Source: Lachnospiraceae bacterium
GTDB lineage: Bacteria > Bacillota > Clostridia > Lachnospirales > Lachnospiraceae
Length of the DNA: 64,000 nucleotides
Assembly (NCBI GenBank): GCA_022769665.1
Contig: JALEIR010000016.1
Location: 1 to 64,000 of the forward strand
Direction of reading: 5' to 3'
This document shows positions 1 through 8,379 of this stretch, piece after piece; the first letter of the stretch is position 1, and every line of letters begins with the position of its first letter. Below the pieces are notes generated by a model, which was not told where the DNA came from, made no database searches, and saw nothing but the letters and a program-made list of their open reading frames with translations. The position numbers and the translations under genes are program-made.

Positions 1-1
1 T

Positions 2-142
2 AGCAATGGCTGGGATTACGGTATGGGAGATATTATTTCAGAAGAGGCGGGAGCATTTTTTGAGAAGGACAAGGATGTGGCTGCCGTAGCTGAAATCATT
101 CAAAACCGAGTATCGGTTTATATTGCCGAGAGGATGAATTAA
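2..142 (+). CDS. Extracellular solute-binding protein, C-terminal end only (partial)
   Basis: The window opens inside a reading frame that codes for 46 residues and stops at TAA 140-142. The peptide contains GDIISEEAGAFFEKDK and ends IIQNRVSVYIAERMN. This resembles the C-terminal helix region of family 1 ABC-transporter sugar-binding lipoproteins, where an '(D)IISEEA...IIQNRV..Y..E' pattern is usual. Such proteins capture sugars or oligosaccharides outside the membrane and hand them to an ABC permease. The following gene is a cytoplasmic GH95 fucosidase, which fits import of a fucosylated glycan and intracellular hydrolysis. The start, signal peptide and permeases lie outside the window, so the substrate is unknown. 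Confidence 0.65.
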   Translation, partial: SNGWDYGMGDIISEEAGAFFEKDKDVAAVAEIIQNRVSVYIAERMN

Positions 143-178
143 GGGCAAGATAATTTGTTTTTTTACAACATAATCTAT

Positions 179-206
179 TTGTCCCTGATATCGTTTATGC
201 TAAAAT
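179..206 (+). promoter_or_regulatory. Probable sigma-A promoter for the GH95 gene
   Basis: TTGTCC (179-184), a 16-bp spacer and TAAAAT (201-206) lie about 50 bp before the ATG at 258. Both hexamers are near consensus; the spacer is one base short of the optimum. This suggests the fucosidase can be transcribed separately from the upstream solute-binding protein gene. Confidence 0.5.
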
Positions 207-257
207 AGATAAAGATAGTCTGTGGCTTTTATATCTGTTTTCAGGAGGACAAATTAT

Positions 258-2786
258 ATGGGTGAAATGTATCAGGAGGATAAAAAGGAGCGGGAGTGCC
301 TGTGGTATTTACAACCTGCCGGAGAGTGGGAGGAGGCGCTTCCCATCGGAAACGGCAGGCTGGGGGCTATGGTGTTCGGCAGGACGGATACGGAACAGCT
401 TCAGGTAAATGAGGAGAGTATGTGGTATGGGGGCAAGGTTCAGCGAATCAACCCCGACTTTAAGGAAAATCTTCCTTTGATCAGAAAGTATCTGGATGAA
501 GGGAAAATTGCCGAGGCGGAGAGACTGATGGATAAATCCATGTCAGGCTGTCCTGACAGTATGCATCCTTACCAGACCTTGGGAGACATTCATTTTACCT
601 TCTACGGTATAGACAAGGATAAAGTTACGGATTACAAACGCATGCTGGATTTAAAAACAGCTGTGACCACAACGGAATTTCGTGTGGGAGACACTGTCTA
701 TCGTAGGGAGATATTTGCCTCCAAACCGGCAGACTGTATTATCATGCGTTTTACGGCGGCGGGACCGGGCACCGTTGATTTTACCACAAGGATGCGCAGA
801 AGTAAGTTTTTTGACGGGGTAAAAAGATGCGGTGACGACTGCATTGAACTTTACGGAAATCTGGGACGGGGCGGCTATGAGTTTTCCATGGCGCTGCAGG
901 CAAGAGTGATAGGTGCGGGAAAAGTTACCGCCATGGGAGAGAGCCTGGATGCTGCAGGAGCTAAGGAAGTTATTCTCTGTTTTACCGCCGACACGACGTA
1001 TCATTATTCCAAGGAAGAACAGGAAACACAGATAAAACAATATGCGGAGCAATATGACCGGAAGGGCAGTATATCGAAGAAAGCAGTAATCGGAATCACA
1101 GATACAGCAAACAGGAAGAATGAAAACATTGGTGGAGAAGGCAGACTCAGCCCGGCGGAGGAGCATTTTCTTGAACTGGCCGGCAGAGAGGATATTCCCG
1201 AGTTTGAGAGACAGGAATATTTCTGCCAGGCGGCACTGCAGAATTTGCTGCATGCTAAGCTGGAACAGCGGTTTGAAAAGGCGATGAGTCTCAGCTATGA
1301 GGAGCTGTTGCAGGAGCACATTGCGGATTACAAATCTCTTTACGACCGCTTTGCTTTTGAACTGGAAGGGGCTGAAGTCTTTGCCGGCCTGCCCACTGAC
1401 AAGCGTTTGGAGCAGGCAAAGGACGGTAAGGCTGACGTGGGTCTGAGCAAGCTGCTCTTTGATTTCGGTAGATATCTGACCATTGCGTGCAGCCGCGAGG
1501 GAGGTCTGCCTGCTACCCTGCAGGGACTTTGGAACAAGGATTTCACACCGCCCTGGGACAGCAAGTATACGATTAACATCAATACTGAAATGAATTACTG
1601 GCACGTGGAGAGCTGCAATCTCTCCGACTGTCATATGCCTCTTTTTACCCTTTTGGAGAAGATACGGAAGAATGGCAGACGCGTAGCAAGAGAAATGTAC
1701 GGATGCCGCGGGTTTGTGGCGCATCATAACACGGATATTCACGGAGACTCCGCTCCGCAGGATATCTGGTATCCCGGTTCCTATTGGACTATGGGGGCAG
1801 CGTGGATCAGTACCCATCTGTGGATGCATTATCAGTATACAAAGGATGAGGATTTTCTAAAGAGGGCCTTTCCCATACTGGCGGAAGCGTCTCTGTTCTT
1901 TGTAGATTTTTTAGTTGAAAGAAACGGCTATCTGGTGACAAATCCTTCCGTGTCTCCGGAAAACACATACAGGTTGCCGAACGGACAGACCGGCTCCTGC
2001 TGTATCGGAGCAACCATGGACAATCAGATTCTGCGCCATTTGTTTACAGGCTGCCTTGGTGCCTGGAAGGCATTGGGCGAAAAAGAGCCGGAGGGCTGTG
2101 AGATTGATGGCGTGGACAGTATTCCCGAACTGATGAAGCAGATAGAAGAATGCAGACGGCGTCTTACTCCTACACGAATCAGCGACGGCGGCAGAATCAT
2201 GGAGTGGCCGGAGGATTACGAGGAGGTGGAGCCGGGTCATCGGCACATTTCCCATCTTTACGGACTGTACCCTGCGGGGGAAATTACCGTGGACGGCACA
2301 CCGGAGCTGGCTGCAGCAGCAAGGAGAACACTGGAATACAGACTCTCCCACGGAGGCGGACATACGGGCTGGAGCAGGGCATGGATTATGAACCATTATG
2401 CAAGTCTTTGGGATGGTGAGACCGCATACGAGAATATCGAAAAAATGTTGGGTCAGTCTACTTACCCGAACATGTTTGACAGACATCCGCCCTTTCAGAT
2501 TGACGGAAACTTCGGAGTCTGTGCTGCCATGAGCGGTATGCTTGTCCAGAGCAACGAGGAGAGGTGTGTGCTCCTGCCGGCTTTGCCAAAAGCATGGGCT
2601 AACGGCTCTGTCAGAGGTTTACGCCTTGTTGGAAATGCGGAAATCGAGATAAAGTGGAAGGATGGGGTTCTTTGTGAGGCTGTCATTTGTGCCGAAAGCG
2701 ATTATGACACAACTGTCATATATGGCAAAAAATGTGTACAGGTGAAATTGTGTACCGGGGAAAGCCAAAAGCTGTATTTTGAGTAA
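258..2786 (+). CDS. Glycoside hydrolase family 95 (alpha-L-fucosidase type)
   Basis: An 842-residue protein of GH95 type, an inverting family that removes terminal alpha-1,2-linked L-fucose (some members alpha-L-galactose) from host or plant glycans. The N-terminus has the family pattern WYLQPAGEWEEALPIGNG...LGAMVFG. Around residues 423-447 lies the GLWN....PPWDSKYTININTEMNYW signature of the (alpha/alpha)6 barrel, followed by HHNTDIHGD and a late HRHISHLYGLYP segment. Length and order (N-terminal beta domain, barrel, C-terminal beta domain) match the family. The start is set at ATG 258 because AGGAGG sits at 243-248; an upstream in-frame GTG at 222 has no ribosome site. No signal peptide is seen, so it should act in the cytoplasm on imported oligosaccharides, consistent with the binding-protein gene just upstream. 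Confidence 0.9.
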   Translation: MGEMYQEDKKERECLWYLQPAGEWEEALPIGNGRLGAMVFGRTDTEQLQVNEESMWYGGKVQRINPDFKENLPLIRKYLDEGKIAEAERLMDKSMSGCPDSMHPYQTLGDIHFTFYGIDKDKVTDYKRMLDLKTAVTTTEFRVGDTVYRREIFASKPADCIIMRFTAAGPGTVDFTTRMRRSKFFDGVKRCGDDCIELYGNLGRGGYEFSMALQARVIGAGKVTAMGESLDAAGAKEVILCFTADTTYHYSKEEQETQIKQYAEQYDRKGSISKKAVIGITDTANRKNENIGGEGRLSPAEEHFLELAGREDIPEFERQEYFCQAALQNLLHAKLEQRFEKAMSLSYEELLQEHIADYKSLYDRFAFELEGAEVFAGLPTDKRLEQAKDGKADVGLSKLLFDFGRYLTIACSREGGLPATLQGLWNKDFTPPWDSKYTININTEMNYWHVESCNLSDCHMPLFTLLEKIRKNGRRVAREMYGCRGFVAHHNTDIHGDSAPQDIWYPGSYWTMGAAWISTHLWMHYQYTKDEDFLKRAFPILAEASLFFVDFLVERNGYLVTNPSVSPENTYRLPNGQTGSCCIGATMDNQILRHLFTGCLGAWKALGEKEPEGCEIDGVDSIPELMKQIEECRRRLTPTRISDGGRIMEWPEDYEEVEPGHRHISHLYGLYPAGEITVDGTPELAAAARRTLEYRLSHGGGHTGWSRAWIMNHYASLWDGETAYENIEKMLGQSTYPNMFDRHPPFQIDGNFGVCAAMSGMLVQSNEERCVLLPALPKAWANGSVRGLRLVGNAEIEIKWKDGVLCEAVICAESDYDTTVIYGKKCVQVKLCTGESQKLYFE

Positions 2787-2880
2787 ATATTTTGGGCTCA
2801 TAAGACGGCTCCCTTTAAAGGAAATGAAACAACGGAAAAATAGAGAAGACGGAAGAAATCGGAAAGGTATGGTTAGAAGA

Positions 2881-3252
2881 ATGGAATTTACAAAAGAAAT
2901 GATAGATAAAACGGCCGAGAAAATGTGTTTCCGGCAGCAGTGGAGGATATTAACCGGGCTTTGACTTTTGGGGCAGAGCAGGGAGAAAACCTACCTTTGC
3001 AGCACTGTTCTCTTTCAAGGTGCCCGACATCAGCGTAAAGGCTGTTGGGCTGAACTGTGGTGCATATGACGGAAAAGAGATGGCTACAGGAGGGGAAAAC
3101 GGTCTTTTTCTTTCATATCTTGACGGTATAGAGAAAAAGGTTTCCCCGGAAAACTTAGAGCGGATTGATGCCAAAAATTATATGACAAAGAATTTTCCGC
3201 CGGCTTATGTCATGAGTGCTGTGAATGATTTCCTGCTGGCAGAGGCTGAAAA
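2881..3252 (+). pseudogene. Decayed alpha/beta-hydrolase (esterase/lipase) remnant
   Basis: This 370-bp stretch holds pieces of an alpha/beta-hydrolase in different frames. ATG 2881 begins MEFTKEMIDKTAEKM. After about 2920 the continuing homology is in another frame, reading VFPAAVEDINRALTF. A third frame carries ALFSFKVPDISVKAVGLNCGAYD and later NFPPAYVMSAVNDFLLAEAE, typical of the C-terminal half of these enzymes. Only about 110 codons remain, against roughly 300 in an intact enzyme. The catalytic GxSxG region and the last His region are missing. It stops where the minus-strand symporter's terminator begins. Read as an internally deleted, frameshifted gene; the exact family is uncertain. 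Confidence 0.65.
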
Positions 3253-3280
3253 AGAGGATGTAGCCTACGCTACATCCTCT
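3249..3280 (-). terminator. Intrinsic terminator of the AGCS symporter gene
   Basis: A perfect 12-bp inverted repeat (arms 3253-3264 and 3269-3280, loop 3265-3268) is followed on the minus strand by a run of five T (3249-3253 complement). The symporter's TAG stop (3265-3267) lies in the loop, so the last four codons form one arm of the terminator stem. Confidence 0.75.
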
Positions 3281-4719
3281 CCTTCTATTGTTTCCTTTCC
3301 CGATTTCACACGGGAAATATAATCCTTTGTCATTTCTATTACCTGACCGGACAAAAGCGTTATGGCAATCAGGTTGGGCAGAGCCATCAGTCCGTTGAAG
3401 GTATCGGAGATATCAACCACCAGGGACAGTGACACATTACAGCCGATGAAGATAACCAGAAGGAAAAGCAGTTTGTATACGGGTACGGCTTTCAGACCGA
3501 ACAGATACTCTACAGCCCGCTCGCCGTAGTATGACCAGCCCAGGATGGTGGACAGGGCGAACAGCATGACTGCGATGGAGATGAACTTACCTCCAAAGCT
3601 GCCGAAGACGGTTTCAAATGCTGCACTGGTCAGGGCTACACCACTCTTTAAGTGGGAAGGAAGATCCTGCCCCACATATTTTGCATATTCCGTATAATCA
3701 TAGACACCGGAAGTCAAAATAGTCAGTGCGGTCATGGTACATACAATCAATGTGTCTGCAAATACTTCAAAAATACCCCACATACCCTGGATGACAGGCT
3801 CCTTTACATCGGATGCGGAATGTACCATAACGGAGGAACCTAAGCCTGCTTCGTTGGAGAACACACCTCTGGAAATACCTCTCCTCATGGCAACCATGAT
3901 GGTAAAGCCTGCAACACCTCCGCCCATGGATTTGAAGTTAAAAGCGTTTGTGAAGATAGAAGCAAAGGCAGCGGGAACAGCAGTGATATGCGTGAAAATG
4001 ACTGTCAAAGCACCTATGATATACATAATTGCCATAAAAGGAACAACTTTTTCTGTTACGGAAGCAATTCGCTTGATGCCGCCGACAATAACCAGGCCTA
4101 CGAACAACATAATCAACAGAGCGCTCAACCAGGTGGGAACGCCAAAGGAATTTTTCAGACCGTTGGCAATTTCATTTCCTTGGGAAATATTACCGATGCC
4201 GAAAGATGCCAGCATGCAGAATATTGAGAAAATCACAGCCAGCCATTTCCACCCGAGGCCTTTCTCTATGTAAATCATAGCGCCGCCTACCCAGTTGCCC
4301 TTTTCGTTTCGATAACGGTACTTAATACCCAGTGTATTCTCTGCATAGTTTGTCATCATGCCCAGGAATGCGGACAGCCACATCCAGAAGATGGCGCCGG
4401 GACCGCCCAATGCAAGTGCGATAGCCACACCGGAGATGTTTCCAACACCGATGGTGGCAGCCAAAGCCGTGCAGAGGGACTGGAACTGGGAAATAGAGTG
4501 TTTGTCGTCGGTGCGAAGCACCTTTTTGTTCCCCTTTTTGAACAGGGACAGGAAAGTGACATCCAGCCAGTATTTGATGTGGGAAATCTGGAACACCTTT
4601 GTCCTGACGGTGAACATTAACCCAACCAGCAGAAAGAATACCAGCATGACAGGTCCCCAGATAAAATTGTTCAGGTGACTGTTGACGGTAGTGACAACAT
4701 CCAGAATTTTGTCGAGCAT
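3265..4719 (-). CDS. Alanine/glycine:cation symporter (AGCS) family transporter
   Basis: A 484-residue multi-pass membrane protein of the AGCS (alanine or glycine:cation symporter) family, which imports small neutral amino acids, in some members glutamine, with sodium. The family signature GGPGAIFWMWLSAFLGM followed by TNYAENTLGIKYR is present, as is GISRGVFSNEAGLGSS in the middle. About ten hydrophobic segments are visible. The start is placed at the ATG (complement of 4717-4719) of MLDKILD because AGGGGAG precedes it; an in-frame ATG six codons upstream overlaps that ribosome site. The gene stands alone on the minus strand, divergent from the beta-mannosidase gene. Its leader carries a terminator-type attenuator resembling those of amt and the second glnN, pointing to nitrogen control and possibly to glutamine or alanine as substrate. 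Confidence 0.9.
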   Translation of the reverse strand: MLDKILDVVTTVNSHLNNFIWGPVMLVFFLLVGLMFTVRTKVFQISHIKYWLDVTFLSLFKKGNKKVLRTDDKHSISQFQSLCTALAATIGVGNISGVAIALALGGPGAIFWMWLSAFLGMMTNYAENTLGIKYRYRNEKGNWVGGAMIYIEKGLGWKWLAVIFSIFCMLASFGIGNISQGNEIANGLKNSFGVPTWLSALLIMLFVGLVIVGGIKRIASVTEKVVPFMAIMYIIGALTVIFTHITAVPAAFASIFTNAFNFKSMGGGVAGFTIMVAMRRGISRGVFSNEAGLGSSVMVHSASDVKEPVIQGMWGIFEVFADTLIVCTMTALTILTSGVYDYTEYAKYVGQDLPSHLKSGVALTSAAFETVFGSFGGKFISIAVMLFALSTILGWSYYGERAVEYLFGLKAVPVYKLLFLLVIFIGCNVSLSLVVDISDTFNGLMALPNLIAITLLSGQVIEMTKDYISRVKSGKETIEGEDVA

Positions 4720-4752
4720 ATCGTTTTCTCCCCTCATTGGAATTTGGTTATG

Positions 4753-4792
4753 AAAAAAGGCATAATGACCGAACCATTACGCCTTTGTAACG
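4753..4792 (-). promoter_or_regulatory. Leader attenuator: RAAGGC-loop hairpin overlapping a terminator
   Basis: On the minus strand, CGTTAC-AAAGGC-GTAATG (4792 down to 4775) makes a 6-bp stem with a hexaloop AAAGGC. Its 3' half is also the 5' arm of a terminator, AAGGCGTAATG / CATTATGCCTT (4785-4757, one mismatch), followed by six T (4758-4753). The two structures are mutually exclusive. A loop with A at position 1 and G at position 4 matches the pattern bound by ANTAR-domain antiterminators. No second upstream hairpin is evident. Confidence 0.7.
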
Positions 4793-4805
4793 TTAATACT
4801 TTAAT

Positions 4806-4834
4806 AGAATAATATATAAAAGTGTATAGGTCAA
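4806..4834 (-). promoter_or_regulatory. Promoter of the AGCS symporter gene
   Basis: On the minus strand TTGACC (4834-4829), a 17-bp spacer and TATTCT (4811-4806) precede the attenuator hairpin by about 13 bases. Transcription should start near 4799, so the hairpin is at the very 5' end of the transcript. Confidence 0.6.
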
Positions 4835-4905
4835 GAAAAAAATTGTGAGAAAAGGGAAAATTGTGAAAAAAAAGGAAAATATATAAATGTAAAGTGGAGA
4901 GATTG

Positions 4906-4914
4906 TGGTATACT
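4906..4914 (+). promoter_or_regulatory. Extended -10 promoter for the beta-mannosidase gene
   Basis: TGGTATACT is an extended -10 element (TGnTATACT). No good -35 is seen 17 bp upstream, as is common with extended -10 promoters. It lies 65 bp before the ATG at 4979. Confidence 0.5.
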
Positions 4915-4926
4915 GTACATGTATGC

Positions 4927-4959
4927 ACTCGAAAACAGCCATTTGTTTTGGCTGCGAGT
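4927..4959 (+). promoter_or_regulatory. Stem-loop at the 5' end of the beta-mannosidase leader
   Basis: ACTCG (4927-4931) pairs with CGAGT (4955-4959) and CAGCCA (4936-4941) with TGGCTG (4949-4954), leaving an AAAA bulge on the 5' side and a 7-base loop. No T-run follows, so it is not a terminator. It would sit at the extreme 5' end of the mRNA and could be an operator or an mRNA-stabilising stem. Confidence 0.45.
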
Positions 4960-4978
4960 ACGGTAAAGGAGACAAACA

Positions 4979-7477
4979 ATGAATACGAAAGAACTGGGGA
5001 GCAAAAACGGACAGAATTGGAAAATGTGGGTGGACGGATGCGGTGAAGCATTGCCCGCAACGGTTCCGGGCAGTGTCTATCAGGATATGCTGGATAATGG
5101 GAGAATGGAAGATCCTTATTATCGGGACAATGAGTTGAAGGCGCTGGCTCTGATGGATCACGACTTTACCTATGCCACGGAGTTTGAGGTGCCGGAAGAA
5201 ATCCGAAACAGGGAAAGAGTCCTGCTTCGTTTTGAGGGAATCGACACAGTAGCGGATATTTATTTGAATGAAAAATTACTGGCCTCGGTCTGCAATATGC
5301 ACCGGACCTTTGAGTATTCCGTAAAGAAACTGTTGCGTGACGGATGGAACGAATTAAAGATAGTATTGCACTCACCAACCCGATATATTCAAGAGGCTTT
5401 TGAGGAGAGATTTATTGACGGAAGCTCAGATGCCATGAGAGGTTTTCCTTATCTGAGAAAGGCACACTGCATGTTTGGCTGGGACTGGGGTCCCCGTCTG
5501 CCGGATGCCGGAATTTGGAGAAAGGTAAGTTTGGTGGGATATGACATCGCCCGGCTGGACGGAGTGTACATTACACAGAAGCATACCGGTGGACAAGCCG
5601 GATTGAATTTCCGGGTTGATGTGGATAAGTGTGGCGAAGAACGAATTTTGTCCTTTGGAAAAGACAACAATAAGCTGGTTGGTTTGACTTATAACGTGAG
5701 AGTGACGGGACCGGATGGAAGACAATGGGAACTTTCAGGGGCAGTTGATAACACAATCATTATCGACAATCCTGATTTGTGGTGGCCAAACGGCTACGGA
5801 GAACAACCCCTGTACCGGGTAGAGGTGAAACTGAAAAAAGGCGATGAGGTGCTGGATATCTGGGAAAAGAAAATCGGCCTTCGAACCCTGACTGTTCATA
5901 TTGAAAAAGATGAGTACGGGGAATCCTTTGCCCATGAGGTTAACGGTGTAAGGATATTTGCCATGGGTGCGGATTACATCCCTGAGGATAATATTCTGTC
6001 CAGGGTAACGCCGGAGCGGACCAGGGACTTGCTGCAGCAGGCAAAAAATGCACACTTTAACTGTATTCGTGTCTGGGGCGGAGGTAACTATCCTTATGAT
6101 GCGTTCTGGGACATTTGTGATGAACTTGGCCTGATTGTGTGGGAGGACTTTATGTTTGCCTGCGCGGTTTATCAGCTGACGGATGAATTTGAGGAAAATA
6201 TAACGGCAGAGTTCGTGGATAATATCAAGAGAATCCGTCATCATGCATGTCTCGGTCTCTGGTGCGGCAATAATGAGATGGAATCCTTTGTAGTAAGCGG
6301 ACTCTGGGTCAGCAGGCAGCAGGAGAGAGCGGATTATATTAAAATGTATGAGTACATAATACCGAAAGTGCTGAAGGAGCATGACCCAAATACCTTTTAC
6401 TGGCCTTCCAGTCCCTCTTCAGGAGGAAGCTTCGACAATCCGTATGATCCTGACCGGGGAGATACACATTACTGGGATGTCTGGCACGGAAATAAACCGA
6501 TTACCGAATACCGTAAGTTCTTTTTCCGGTATGTGTCAGAGTTTGGGTTCCAGTCCTTTCCCTGTATGAAAACGGTGGAGAGCTTTACTGAGCCGGAGGA
6601 CAGAAATATTTTCTCCTATGTGATGGAGAAGCATCAGCGCAACAGTTCCGCTAACGGAAAAATTATGAATTACATGGAACAGACATATCTTTATCCCGGG
6701 AATTTCGATACCACACTTTATGCCTCACAGCTTTTGCAGGCAGAAGCTTTGCGGTACGGGGTAGAACATTTCCGCAGGAACCGCGGCAGATGTATGGGAA
6801 CCATTATCTGGCAGCTTAACGACTGTTGGCCGGTGGCAAGCTGGGCGACCATTGATTATTACGGAAAATGGAAAGCAGCACAGTACTATGCAAAAAGATT
6901 TTTTGCACCAGTGATGATTTCCTGCCAGGAAGAAGGTATTTTGACACAGGATACCAATCCCAATGCACAGCCTTATGAGGTGAAGAAATCCGTTCATCTG
7001 AATGTGGCAAATGAAACCATGCAGGAAAAGAAGGTGAGAGTGGAGTGGAATCTGAGGAATCGGAGCGGTGAGATTCTCAGAGGAGGTGATACCGTGGTCA
7101 CGGTTCCTGCATTGTCTGCAGTATGGCTGGAAAAAGAGGACTGTATGGACGCAAATCTGTACGAGGATTATGTGAGCTATGAGTGTTGGGATTATGACTG
7201 CACCGGACGGGAAGAACCATTGTCTCAGGGAACAGTTTTGTTTTGTCCTCCCAAACATTTCCGTTTTTTGAACCCTGAATTGACTGTGGATGTTGACGGA
7301 GATGAACTGGTGATTACATCAAAGGCTTATGCGAAATCTGTGGAAATACAGAATGAGGATGCGGATTTGCTGCTCTCCGACAATTATTTTGATATGAACG
7401 GGGGAACACAAAGGGTGAAAATCCTGAAGGGAGAACCCACAGGGCTGAAGGTGCGCAGCGTGTACGATATTCGATAA
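4979..7477 (+). CDS. GH2 beta-mannosidase
   Basis: An 832-residue glycoside hydrolase family 2 protein of the beta-mannosidase branch (retaining, releasing terminal beta-mannose from manno-oligosaccharides or N-glycan core). The N-terminal jelly-roll contains HDFTYATEFEVP and GIDTVADIYLN; FGWDWGPRLPDAGIW is a beta-mannosidase marker. The TIM barrel carries the likely acid/base Glu433 in WCGNNEME and the nucleophile Glu521 in YVSEFGFQSFP, then QLNDCWPVASWA. A C-terminal beta domain follows. ATG 4979 is preceded by AAAGGAG. There is no signal peptide, so it acts in the cytoplasm. It is monocistronic, ended by the hairpin at 7498-7529. With the GH95 gene nearby it suggests processing of imported host-type glycans. 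Confidence 0.92.
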   Translation: MNTKELGSKNGQNWKMWVDGCGEALPATVPGSVYQDMLDNGRMEDPYYRDNELKALALMDHDFTYATEFEVPEEIRNRERVLLRFEGIDTVADIYLNEKLLASVCNMHRTFEYSVKKLLRDGWNELKIVLHSPTRYIQEAFEERFIDGSSDAMRGFPYLRKAHCMFGWDWGPRLPDAGIWRKVSLVGYDIARLDGVYITQKHTGGQAGLNFRVDVDKCGEERILSFGKDNNKLVGLTYNVRVTGPDGRQWELSGAVDNTIIIDNPDLWWPNGYGEQPLYRVEVKLKKGDEVLDIWEKKIGLRTLTVHIEKDEYGESFAHEVNGVRIFAMGADYIPEDNILSRVTPERTRDLLQQAKNAHFNCIRVWGGGNYPYDAFWDICDELGLIVWEDFMFACAVYQLTDEFEENITAEFVDNIKRIRHHACLGLWCGNNEMESFVVSGLWVSRQQERADYIKMYEYIIPKVLKEHDPNTFYWPSSPSSGGSFDNPYDPDRGDTHYWDVWHGNKPITEYRKFFFRYVSEFGFQSFPCMKTVESFTEPEDRNIFSYVMEKHQRNSSANGKIMNYMEQTYLYPGNFDTTLYASQLLQAEALRYGVEHFRRNRGRCMGTIIWQLNDCWPVASWATIDYYGKWKAAQYYAKRFFAPVMISCQEEGILTQDTNPNAQPYEVKKSVHLNVANETMQEKKVRVEWNLRNRSGEILRGGDTVVTVPALSAVWLEKEDCMDANLYEDYVSYECWDYDCTGREEPLSQGTVLFCPPKHFRFLNPELTVDVDGDELVITSKAYAKSVEIQNEDADLLLSDNYFDMNGGTQRVKILKGEPTGLKVRSVYDIR

Positions 7478-7497
7478 AATACCCCATAAAAGGGAGG

Positions 7498-7529
7498 ATG
7501 CCAAGGAACCGGGTTCCTTGGCATTTATT
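7498..7529 (+). terminator. Intrinsic terminator after the beta-mannosidase gene
   Basis: A 13-bp inverted repeat (7498-7510 and 7512-7524, ATGCCAAGGAACC with its complement) is followed by TTATTA. The stem is strong but the T-rich tail is short. Confidence 0.7.
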
Positions 7530-7676
7530 ATGAAAAAGTTATTTAGTAAACAATTAACTGTGATTGGCTTTGTTTGGTGTAGTGCTTTATCTTATGGTCT
7601 TAGTATAGGATAAGAAAATGGATAAAAAATGATGATAAATTAAAGAATACTTGAATTAATTGTAAACAAAATATGA

Positions 7677-7706
7677 ACGAGACTGGTACCATGGTACCAG
7701 TCTCGT
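7677..7706. terminator. Perfect 30-bp palindrome between convergent genes, probable terminator
   Basis: Positions 7677-7690 are the exact reverse complement of 7693-7706 with a 2-base centre. The middle reads GGTACCATGGTACC, which is itself a palindrome. It sits 45 bp beyond the stop of the minus-strand cyclophilin gene. Tails on both sides are AT-rich but lack a clean T-run, so it may be a bidirectional terminator or a protein-binding operator. Confidence 0.5.
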
Positions 7707-7751
7707 TGATTAATTGTCTAATTATTCCAATTTTGCATACTAATTTTATAA

Positions 7752-8279
7752 TTATTTGTTTAATTTTTCGGGTTCCGGATAAGATTCCCCGAAGGTCTCC
7801 ACAGTTACGGTTTCCATGATCTGGGGCTCCAGAGGTCTGTCGCTCCAGTCGGTTCTGGTCTCGGCAATTTCATTTACGACATCCATACCCTCAATAACCT
7901 TTCCGAATGCAGCATAGCTGCCGTCCAGATGGGGCGCATTTTTGTGCATGATGAAGAATTGGCTGCCGGCGGAATCCGGATGCTGTGCTCTTGCCATGGA
8001 GAGAACGCCTTCAGTGTGCTTTAAGCTGTTTTCAAAGCCATTCATTGCAAATTCGCCTCTGATGCTGTAGCCGGGGCCGCCCATACCGGTTCCGTCGGGG
8101 CATCCGCCCTGAATCATAAAACCTTTGATTACACGGTGGAAAATCAGACCGTCATAAAATTTTTTGTTAATCAGACTGATAAAATTATTGACGGAGGTGG
8201 GAGCAATTTCAGGATACAGCTCGGCTTTGATGACATCTCCGTTTTTCATGGTAATGGTAACAATAGGATTTTGTGCCAT
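7752..8279 (-). CDS. Cyclophilin-type peptidylprolyl isomerase
   Basis: A 175-residue cytoplasmic cyclophilin that speeds cis-trans isomerisation of prolyl peptide bonds during folding. Typical motifs are present: FHRVIKGFMIQGGCPDGTGMGGPGY with the catalytic-site Arg and Phe, then SMARAQHPDSAGSQFFI and FGKVIEGMDVV. There is no signal peptide or lipobox, and the length is that of a single-domain bacterial PpiB-like enzyme. AAAGGA precedes the ATG (complement of 8277-8279). It is monocistronic and divergent from the GNAT gene. Confidence 0.93.
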   Translation of the reverse strand: MAQNPIVTITMKNGDVIKAELYPEIAPTSVNNFISLINKKFYDGLIFHRVIKGFMIQGGCPDGTGMGGPGYSIRGEFAMNGFENSLKHTEGVLSMARAQHPDSAGSQFFIMHKNAPHLDGSYAAFGKVIEGMDVVNEIAETRTDWSDRPLEPQIMETVTVETFGESYPEPEKLNK

Positions 8280-8333
8280 GGGAATTGTCCTTTCTGTAAA
8301 ATATATTTATAATATTGTTTTAAGAGCAAGATT

Positions 8334-8362
8334 ATTATAGCGTAAAACAAAAAGACCGTAAA
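8334..8362 (-). promoter_or_regulatory. Promoter of the cyclophilin gene
   Basis: On the minus strand TTTACG (8362-8357), a 17-bp spacer and a perfect TATAAT (8339-8334) lie about 55 bp upstream of the start codon. Confidence 0.55.
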
Positions 8363-8379
8363 GAGGGAAGTGGACAGGC

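Noticed and set aside
651-1829. 392-residue open frame on the minus strand within the GH95 gene
   Set aside because: It lies wholly antisense to a gene with clear GH95 motifs, lacks a ribosome site and shows no recognisable domain.
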